DNA of 7,407 bases, taken from positions 1 through 7,407 of the forward strand of contig JAFPAK010000203.1 in NCBI GenBank assembly GCA_017390825.1. The letters are read 5' to 3'. Of the stretch, positions 1-4,707 are shown one piece after another. The notes under the pieces are model-generated. The model did not search any database. It was not told where the DNA came from and was given only the letters and a program-made list of their open reading frames with translations. The translations under genes were made by a program, and so were the position numbers. Within the stretch, counting starts at the first letter, position 1. The number at the start of each line of letters is the position of its first letter. Source of the stretch: Clostridia bacterium. GTDB lineage: Bacteria; Bacillota_A; Clostridia; Oscillospirales; Acutalibacteraceae.

Positions 1-1
1 A

Positions 2-1078
2 CGGAATATTATATCTGTTATTACCTCATCGGTAGATCTGAATTGCTATTACTCGTTCTCATATAACCGCACATCACATGTGCTCAATGTTAACAGCGGA
101 GAACATCACAACCGTTTCTATATTTTCGGCGGCAAGGATGAGGCGAGTTATATGCAGATACAGGGTATGACACTTTGCGGTGTTATGTTCGATGAAGCCG
201 CTTTGATGCCCAGATCCTTTGTTGAACAGGCGGTAGCAAGAACTCTATCGGAGCCGAATGCCCGATTGTGGTTCAACTGCAATCCGGCTTCTCCTTCGCA
301 TTGGCTTTACCGTGAATGGATAAAGGATGCCGATGGGGAAAACAGAAAACGCACATTGCATTTGCGCTTTTTTATGGAGGACAACCCGATACTTACTGAA
401 AAAGAGATAAAAAAAGCACGAACAATGTACAGCGGTGTGTTCTATTCTCGCTACATAAAAGGCGAATGGGTGAATGCCGACGGACTTGTATATCCGATGT
501 TTTCAAGCTCCCATATTACCGATGTTAAGCCGCACGGAGAATATTATATCAGTGTTGATTACGGCACAGCAAATCCATGCAGCATGGGACTTTGGTGCGT
601 GGGTGAAGGTACTGCAGTGAGAGTAGCAGAATATTATCATGATTCAAGAATATCACGGATACAGAAAACTGACGAGGAGTATTGTGATGCTCTTTGTGCT
701 CTTGCCGATGGCTGCGATATAAAGGCAGTAATAGTTGATCCGTCCGCCGCTTCTTTTATTGAGGCACTGCGTAAGCGAGGTAGATTTCGTATATTACCTG
801 CAAAAAACAAGGTGCTTGACGGGATTCGCTTTGTAAGCAGCCTTTTGCAGTCAGGAAAACTCAAATTTGATCCTTCATGTAAGGATATTATCCGTGAATT
901 TGGGCTGTATTCGTGGGATGAATCACAGGAGCGTGACAGTGTCATCAAGCAGTTTGACCATGCAATGGATGATATGCGTTATTTTTGCAGTACCGTATTA
1001 AAAACGAGGGCGAATTTCGGAGCAAAAAGCAAGTCTAAGCAACATAAGCACTCAAGCCTCGGTGCTTGGGAGGTGTAA
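2..1078 (+). CDS. terL: Phage terminase large subunit, 5'-truncated by window edge (PBSX/SPP1-like)
   Basis: This is the packaging motor ATPase and headful or site-specific nuclease that pumps DNA through the portal. The frame is open from base 2, so the gene starts upstream; the GTG at 80 lies inside the protein and is not the start. The visible 358 residues include the KDEASYMQIQG segment typical of PBSX-type terminases. The Walker B motif is GVMFDEA, with Asp at 191-193 and the catalytic Glu at 194-196. A coupling-like motif, WFNCNP, spans 269-286. The RNase H-fold nuclease domain follows: ISVDYGTANP (Asp at 557-559), VIVDPSA (Asp at 737-739) and FDHAMDDMRY (His at 959-961, Asp at 968-970). 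The Asp, Asp, His-x-x-Asp pattern resembles the metal site known from SPP1 G2P. The Walker A loop must lie upstream. The gene ends in TAA, and the next gene's Shine-Dalgarno overlaps this stop. The family call is secure; the exact subfamily is inferred. Confidence 0.95.
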   Translation, partial: RNIISVITSSVDLNCYYSFSYNRTSHVLNVNSGEHHNRFYIFGGKDEASYMQIQGMTLCGVMFDEAALMPRSFVEQAVARTLSEPNARLWFNCNPASPSHWLYREWIKDADGENRKRTLHLRFFMEDNPILTEKEIKKARTMYSGVFYSRYIKGEWVNADGLVYPMFSSSHITDVKPHGEYYISVDYGTANPCSMGLWCVGEGTAVRVAEYYHDSRISRIQKTDEEYCDALCALADGCDIKAVIVDPSAASFIEALRKRGRFRILPAKNKVLDGIRFVSSLLQSGKLKFDPSCKDIIREFGLYSWDESQERDSVIKQFDHAMDDMRYFCSTVLKTRANFGAKSKSKQHKHSSLGAWEV

Positions 1079-1087
1079 GGAGGTAAA

Positions 1088-1279
1088 ATGGTAATTGATT
1101 TTATGGCGGCAATATTGATATGTTCCGTGTTTTTTATGATTGGAAGATATTTCACGAAAACACCCGAAAAGAAACATGAGGAACATATACATGATCAGTG
1201 TGTTGTCGCAGACGAAAAAATGCGACGTGCCTATATGAACTTTCTTTCATATAACGGTGACGAGCAGGATGACATTTGA
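1088..1279 (+). CDS. Small single-pass membrane protein, unknown function
   Basis: I do not recognise this 63-residue protein. Its start is well supported: AAGGAGG at 1077-1083 sits 4 bases before ATG, overlapping the terminase stop. Residues 2-18 (VIDFMAAILICSVFFMI) form one hydrophobic helix. A basic stretch follows (R20, K24, K28, K29), so the positive-inside rule predicts an outside N-terminus and a cytoplasmic tail. The tail is hydrophilic and rich in His, Glu and Asp, with EKMRRAYMNFLSY near residues 43-55 and an acidic end. It has no lipobox or clear signal peptidase site. It lies between the terminase and capsid genes and is co-transcribed with them. It could be a virion-associated or membrane-docked assembly factor, or a small lysis- or exclusion-related protein; nothing in the sequence decides between these. 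That it is a real gene is likely from the strong RBS and the tight spacing. Confidence 0.75.
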   Translation: MVIDFMAAILICSVFFMIGRYFTKTPEKKHEEHIHDQCVVADEKMRRAYMNFLSYNGDEQDDI

Positions 1280-1281
1280 AA

Positions 1282-1288
1282 GTGAGGT
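1282..1288 (+). promoter_or_regulatory. Ribosome binding site supporting a TTG start
   Basis: GTGAGGT lies 6 bases before the TTG at 1295. It is the only Shine-Dalgarno-like sequence in the 15-base gap after the previous stop. No in-frame ATG occurs in the first two-thirds of the open frame, so this site decides the TTG start of the following gene. Confidence 0.6.
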
Positions 1289-1294
1289 CATTAT

Positions 1295-1573
1295 TTGGAA
1301 ACAAACAATCAGTTTGATGCTATCAGCGAGCTGTATCCACAGTACGGCTCGTATGATGAATTACCGGATGAAGTAAAAAGCGATGCTGATAAAAACGGCA
1401 CCCTTGAAGTTTGTCTGCTGCGTTATCTTTATACAGAGCAGCAAAGGGTAATAGCCGAATATGAAAAAAGAATTCGTAATGAGGCTATGTCGGCATCATC
1501 GCAATACTGCCCTGAGGGCAGCGAAGACTATGACATTCTGAACGCATTGTTCAGAGGAATAAAAAAATCTTAA
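1295..1573 (+). CDS. Small acidic protein, possible scaffold
   Basis: I do not recognise this 92-residue protein by family. It starts at TTG, preceded by GTGAGGT at 1282-1288, and ends at TAA, 20 bases before the capsid start. By my hand count it has about 18 acidic and 10 basic residues. The acidity is concentrated around residues 20-38 (YDELPDEVKSDAD). Residues 38-66 look helical (a CLLRYLYTEQQRVIAEYEKR core). The last residues are basic (FRGIKKS). The slot just before the capsid gene is where scaffold genes usually sit. The small size, acidic helical character and basic C-terminus fit a minimal scaffold; phi29 gp7 is of similar size and lies just before its capsid gene. The capsid protein here shows no long N-terminal delta domain, and no prohead protease gene is visible, so a separate scaffold would be expected. 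This role is inference only; a head decoration or packaging accessory protein is equally possible. Confidence 0.7.
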   Translation: METNNQFDAISELYPQYGSYDELPDEVKSDADKNGTLEVCLLRYLYTEQQRVIAEYEKRIRNEAMSASSQYCPEGSEDYDILNALFRGIKKS

Positions 1574-1593
1574 AATGAAAAAGGAGAAAATTT

Positions 1594-2790
1594 ATGTCTA
1601 TTAACAATGAAGCATTTGCAACAAAATTTACAGGTGAGCTTGATAAGATCCTCTGCTCAAAAACCGCAGTCGGCTTTATGACCGACAATGCACTCCGTGC
1701 GAAATTCGTGGGTGCGAAAACTGTAAAACTTCCGAGCATTTCCATGCAAGGACTTGGTGATTATGACCGTGATACCGGCTTTATCAAGGGGTCGGTAAAT
1801 GTAACTAATACTGCATATACTATGCAGCAGGACAGAGCGCGTACCTTTTCGATCGACCGTGAGGATATGGATGAAACAGGTATTGCAGAGCTTGCTGGTT
1901 CGGTTATTTCCGAATTTGTGCGTACAAAGGTAGTTCCGGAAACGGACGCTTATACAATCTCAAAGCTTGCAGGCCTTGCTTATGAGCGTGGTCAGCTTGT
2001 TGAGGGTGACACAGAAAATCCGTTTGATTGCTTCTTTGCTTTGCAGAAAGAAGTGCAGGCAGAAGTGGGCTTTGATGAGGAACTTGTATGCTTTGTAAAT
2101 CCGTATATGTGGTCAAAATTCAAGCAGTCAGAGGAATTTATCCGTCAGATAGCACCCGGGGAGTTTAAGCAGGGAGATATGAGTTTTTCTGTCAATACTA
2201 TTGACGGCATTGCAATCATTCCCGTGTCCGCTTCAAGAATGCAGTCTGCATATGAGTTCCTTTCAGGTGCTAATGGAGAAGAAGCAGGCGGATTTACACC
2301 GGCAAACGGTGCAAAGGGCATATATATGCTGATGCTGCCTAAAAGAGCGGCATCACTTGTTCGCAAGTCTGAAAAGATTCGTATCTTTACACCCGATGAA
2401 AACATTTCAGCTGATGCATATAAGTTTGATTACCGTTTGTATTATGATGTGTTTGTTAAAACATCGTTTGCATCCGGCGTGTGGGCAATGATAGCACCGT
2501 CTGTCACCGTTACTGCGGATATAGCCGCCTCAAAATCATTAACAGAGGGTAGTATTTCAGGTTCGCTTTCGGTAACTGCGGCAGCATCCGACTCATCAGA
2601 GCTTACATATCAGTGGTATATGTGTTCGGATGATGCAAAGAACGGTGCGGTACGTATTGCAGGCGCAACAAACAAGAGTTGGACGATAGATACCGGTCTT
2701 ACAGCGGGCGAATATTATGTATTTGTGCGTATGACCGCCGGAGGCTCAACTGTTCTTGATTCTGGTGTTTGCCATATTACCGTGGCATAA
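1594..2790 (+). CDS. Major capsid protein with C-terminal Ig-like domain
   Basis: This 398-residue protein probably forms the icosahedral shell through an HK97-type fold. AAGGAG at 1581-1586 sits 7 bases before ATG, the best RBS and start combination after the terminase. The N-terminus goes straight into the core without a scaffold-like delta domain. Features that match Firmicutes phage capsid proteins are VKLPSISMQGLGDYDR (about residues 42-60), DRARTFSIDREDMDETG (80-96) and the long helix leading to VVPETDAYTISKLA. The core ends near YRLYYDVFVKTSFASGVWAM (residue 299). From about residue 302 a separate beta-rich domain follows. It carries a YQWYMC motif (W341), a TGLTAGEYYVFVRM strand pair and a terminal VCHITVA strand, all typical of bacterial Ig-like or BIG2-like modules. 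Such domains decorate capsids, and phi29 gp8 is a known analogue. The portal follows after a hairpin. The capsid assignment rests on motif feel and context and is strong. Confidence 0.88.
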   Translation: MSINNEAFATKFTGELDKILCSKTAVGFMTDNALRAKFVGAKTVKLPSISMQGLGDYDRDTGFIKGSVNVTNTAYTMQQDRARTFSIDREDMDETGIAELAGSVISEFVRTKVVPETDAYTISKLAGLAYERGQLVEGDTENPFDCFFALQKEVQAEVGFDEELVCFVNPYMWSKFKQSEEFIRQIAPGEFKQGDMSFSVNTIDGIAIIPVSASRMQSAYEFLSGANGEEAGGFTPANGAKGIYMLMLPKRAASLVRKSEKIRIFTPDENISADAYKFDYRLYYDVFVKTSFASGVWAMIAPSVTVTADIAASKSLTEGSISGSLSVTAAASDSSELTYQWYMCSDDAKNGAVRIAGATNKSWTIDTGLTAGEYYVFVRMTAGGSTVLDSGVCHITVA

Positions 2791-2799
2791 ATTTTTATT

Positions 2800-2836
2800 T
2801 GTGCGGAGCAGTAATGCTCCGCACATTCTATTTTTG
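2800..2836 (+). terminator. Terminator-like hairpin between capsid and portal genes
   Basis: A perfect 11-bp inverted repeat, TGTGCGGAGCA (2800-2810) and TGCTCCGCACA (2815-2825), encloses GTAA (2811-2814), which is a stable GNRA-type tetraloop as RNA. It is followed on the + strand by TTCTATTTTT (2826-2835). The stem is GC-rich, and the tract after it has 8 T in 10 bases, so it has the form of a Rho-independent terminator. The minus strand has an A-rich flank instead, so it would act only in the + direction. The portal's ribosome binding site begins at the last base of this element, so the portal must be reached by read-through, by RNA processing, or from an unseen promoter. It may also protect the 3' end of the capsid transcript. 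Confidence 0.85.
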
Positions 2837-2841
2837 AGGAG
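2836..2841 (+). promoter_or_regulatory. Ribosome binding site deciding the TTG start of the portal
   Basis: GAGGAG lies 8 bases before TTG 2850-2852. The only nearby ATG (2860-2862) is in another frame and opens no long reading frame. This Shine-Dalgarno therefore fixes a TTG start for the portal, directly after the T tract of the preceding hairpin. Confidence 0.7.
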
Positions 2842-2849
2842 TTGATATA

Positions 2850-4343
2850 TTGATAACCAATGAAATCTGCAATGATATATTTGCACAGCACGATAAGTGT
2901 GTTTCATTTAAAAGTACACTCGGCAAAAAGGGTATATATGAGCAGTCACGGCTGAACAGCCGATTCTATCACGGAGATCAATGGCACGGCGCAAAGGTGG
3001 GCGCTGACCGTCCGCTTGTGAGATATAATCTTATTAAGCGTATCGGCGAATATAAAGCTGCATCAGTTTCATCGCGAGAAAACAAGGTGGATTTTTTCTT
3101 GCAGGGCGATCATTTGCTATCGAACGCTTTATGTGAATGGTACCGTACAGCGTCGGCAAATATGCGGCTTGACAAGCTGTATAAGGATGTACTTAAAAAT
3201 GCGTACATTTCAGGCACAGGAGTTCTTTATACATATTGGGACACATCGGCGGCGAGCGGATACTTTGCTGATAAAGACAAGCGAATACCTATAATGGGAG
3301 ATATCGTATCTGAAGTGTTACGCATTGAAAATGTTGATTTTGCCGATCCCTTTGAGCGTGATGTTCAAAAGCAGCGCTTTGTTCTGGTTCTGCAAAAGCT
3401 TCCGATACAGCGAGTAGCCGAGGAAGCGGAAAAATTCGGAGCAGATGAAGATACTGTACGAAGTATAAAGCCGGAGGATGATACCGACCGCATCACCGTA
3501 ATAACGAAGTTCTATAAAAAATCAGGTATGGTATTCGCAATACGGGTGTGCAAAAATGCCGTTATCCGTAAGGAATGGTGCCTTGGAGTTTCACGGTATC
3601 CGTTGTCGGTAATGCAGTGGGAAAATGAAAACGGCAGCATTTACGGATCATCAGAAATAACCTCGCTTATACCGAATCAGATAGCAATCAATCGTATGAT
3701 TACCGCTCAGGTATGGGCGATCATGATGATGGGTATGCCGATAATGCTTGTCAACGGAGATCTAATAGACAGTCCCGTTACAAACGAGCCGGGGCAGATA
3801 CTGTCGTTCTGCGGCTCGCCTGAGGATTTTTCCGGTGCTATCAAATATGTTTCACCACCTGATTTTTCCGGTGGATTTAACGAAAACATTACTGCACTTA
3901 TAAACAATACTCTGAATATGAGCGGAGTAAGCAGCGCTGTTTTAGGCGAGTTGGATTTAAATAATGCTTCACTTATGGATAAGATCCAGAATAGCTTTCG
4001 GGTATCACTTGACGCAGTTGCTACACGGTACGAGGCTTTCGTTGAGGATACAGCTGCAATATTTGCAGAGTTTTTTCTTAATTTCTATTCAGGAAGACCA
4101 GTATCCGATACTCTTGATTATTCGCCGGATAAATATAAAGTAACCTCACTCCGTGCTAGAATAGTCAGCAACAGCATTGATACTGCCGATAATGAATGTG
4201 TAATGACTGTGCTTGATAAACTTTTGGATATCGGTGCTATAACGCCCGTTCAGTATCTTCAAAGACTGCCTGACGGTATCGTGCCGGATAGCGGCAGTCT
4301 TATTCGTGAGTTGCAAAGGAAGGAGAAAGTGCATGACAGTTAA
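2850..4343 (+). CDS. Phage portal protein
   Basis: The portal is the dodecameric ring at one capsid vertex through which DNA enters and leaves, and it docks terminase and then the tail. This protein has 497 residues, in the range of P22/SPP1-type portals. N-terminal motifs are NSRFYHGDQW (about residues 34-45) and a basic LVRYNLIKRIGEYKA region with an SSRENKVDF strand, typical of the portal clip/wing entry region. Around residue 272 is IPNQIAINRMITAQVWAIMM with GMPIMLVNG after it, the usual stem/crown helix region. Around residue 358 SGVSSAVLGELDLNNASLMD leads into the long helix near the C-terminus, as in P22-like portals. A short duplication, SPEDFSG then SPPDFSG, lies at residues 323 and 335. 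The gene starts at TTG behind a hairpin and overlaps the adaptor gene by 11 bases. Its place after the capsid gene is unusual. I am confident in the portal call, less so in the exact family. Confidence 0.9.
   Translation: MITNEICNDIFAQHDKCVSFKSTLGKKGIYEQSRLNSRFYHGDQWHGAKVGADRPLVRYNLIKRIGEYKAASVSSRENKVDFFLQGDHLLSNALCEWYRTASANMRLDKLYKDVLKNAYISGTGVLYTYWDTSAASGYFADKDKRIPIMGDIVSEVLRIENVDFADPFERDVQKQRFVLVLQKLPIQRVAEEAEKFGADEDTVRSIKPEDDTDRITVITKFYKKSGMVFAIRVCKNAVIRKEWCLGVSRYPLSVMQWENENGSIYGSSEITSLIPNQIAINRMITAQVWAIMMMGMPIMLVNGDLIDSPVTNEPGQILSFCGSPEDFSGAIKYVSPPDFSGGFNENITALINNTLNMSGVSSAVLGELDLNNASLMDKIQNSFRVSLDAVATRYEAFVEDTAAIFAEFFLNFYSGRPVSDTLDYSPDKYKVTSLRARIVSNSIDTADNECVMTVLDKLLDIGAITPVQYLQRLPDGIVPDSGSLIRELQRKEKVHDS
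3816..3872 (+). repeat. Short direct repeat in the portal gene (SPxDFSG twice)
   Basis: Two copies of a 7-codon unit, SPEDFSG (3816-3836) and SPPDFSG (3852-3872), lie 36 bases apart, a 12-residue period. The 13-base string GATTTTTCCGGTG is identical in both. This suggests a small tandem duplication within a portal loop just after GQILSFCG. Confidence 0.7.
4262..4301 (+). other. Nested stem-loop at the 3' end of the portal gene
   Basis: AAGACTGCC (4262-4270) and GGCAGTCTT (4293-4301) are a perfect 9-bp inverted repeat. The 22-base loop can form a second 5-bp stem, CGGTA (4274-4278) with TGCCG (4282-4286), one pair being G-U. It lies inside coding sequence, about 18 bases before the adaptor's Shine-Dalgarno, and has no T tract. 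It might influence RNA stability or coupling to the next gene. One such 9-bp pair is about what chance would give in a window this long. Confidence 0.35.
4320..4325 (+). promoter_or_regulatory. Ribosome binding site deciding the adaptor start
   Basis: AAGGAG lies 7 bases before ATG 4333, inside the end of the portal gene. The in-frame GTG at 4306 has no such site in front of it, so 4333 is the better start. Confidence 0.8.
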
Positions 4344-4707
4344 AGAGATTTTTGATGTGGCTGTAATGTTGCTGGGATACGATGAAGCAACGCTCAATAT
4401 GGTTTCGCCTCAGATATCTAAGAGGATGCTTATATGTGTCGGCAGCGCAGTAAGTGACACAGCAAAGGCACTAAAATACACGCCGATACCTGTGATTTCG
4501 TCCGCATTTGATGATGTAGATATTCCCGAAGATGTCTTGCGCTGCTGTACTGTTTATGGTGTTGCGGCAATGCTTGCTCTATCTGAAAATGACAGCGATA
4601 ATCAGCGTGTTTTTGCACAGATGTTTAATGAGCGTCTTGGGTATGTATCAAAATGCTGTAAGCGCAGCATTATTACTGATAATTGTTTTAAGGGGGGATG
4701 TGAATGA
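4333..4707 (+). CDS. Head-to-tail adaptor (connector) protein, cysteine-rich
   Basis: This 124-residue protein is probably the adaptor ring that binds beneath the portal, in the manner of P22 gp4, T7 gp11 or HK97 gp6. Helix-rich segments include VKEIFDVAVMLLGYDE (residues 3-18) and SKRMLICVGSAVSDTAKAL. A PEDVLRCCTVYGVAAMLAL stretch followed by NQRVFAQMFNERLGYV is the usual connector signature of a proline before a membrane-like helix and then a final helix. I start it at ATG 4333 with AAGGAG at 4320-4325. A longer form from GTG 4306 would add 9 residues but has no RBS. It overlaps the portal by 11 bases, and its TGA overlaps the next ATG as ATGA, so translation is probably coupled on both sides. 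It has seven cysteines, including two CC pairs, which is high for this family. The role is inferred from size, helical pattern and position. Confidence 0.75.
   Translation: MTVKEIFDVAVMLLGYDEATLNMVSPQISKRMLICVGSAVSDTAKALKYTPIPVISSAFDDVDIPEDVLRCCTVYGVAAMLALSENDSDNQRVFAQMFNERLGYVSKCCKRSIITDNCFKGGCE

Noticed and set aside
80..82. GTG as the start of the terminase
   Set aside because: The frame is open back to base 2 and the preceding residues continue a terminase-like sequence; there is no RBS before 80 and the Walker A half must lie upstream.
637..948. Minus-strand open frame of 103 codons opposite the terminase nuclease domain
   Set aside because: It lies wholly opposite conserved terminase motifs, its protein has no recognisable motif, and all real genes here run on the + strand.
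1051..1070. CTCAAGC/GCTTGGG hairpin at the end of the terminase gene as a terminator
   Set aside because: It has only 7 pairs with one G-T, no T tract follows, and it lies in coding sequence beside the next RBS; likely chance.
2145..2405. Minus-strand open frame opposite the capsid gene (also 1551-1745, 1904-2116, 3707-3907, 4146-4397, 4430-4618, 4688-4981, 5336-5569 and 6214-6426)
   Set aside because: All overlap well-supported + strand genes and show compositional artefacts of the opposite strand.
3711..3760. Membrane helix in the portal (AIMMMGMPIMLV)
   Set aside because: This is the hydrophobic stretch next to the portal's conserved NQIAINRM region and fits the core of the portal fold.
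4306..4332. Longer adaptor starting at GTG 4306
   Set aside because: No Shine-Dalgarno precedes it, while AAGGAG sits 7 bases before ATG 4333.
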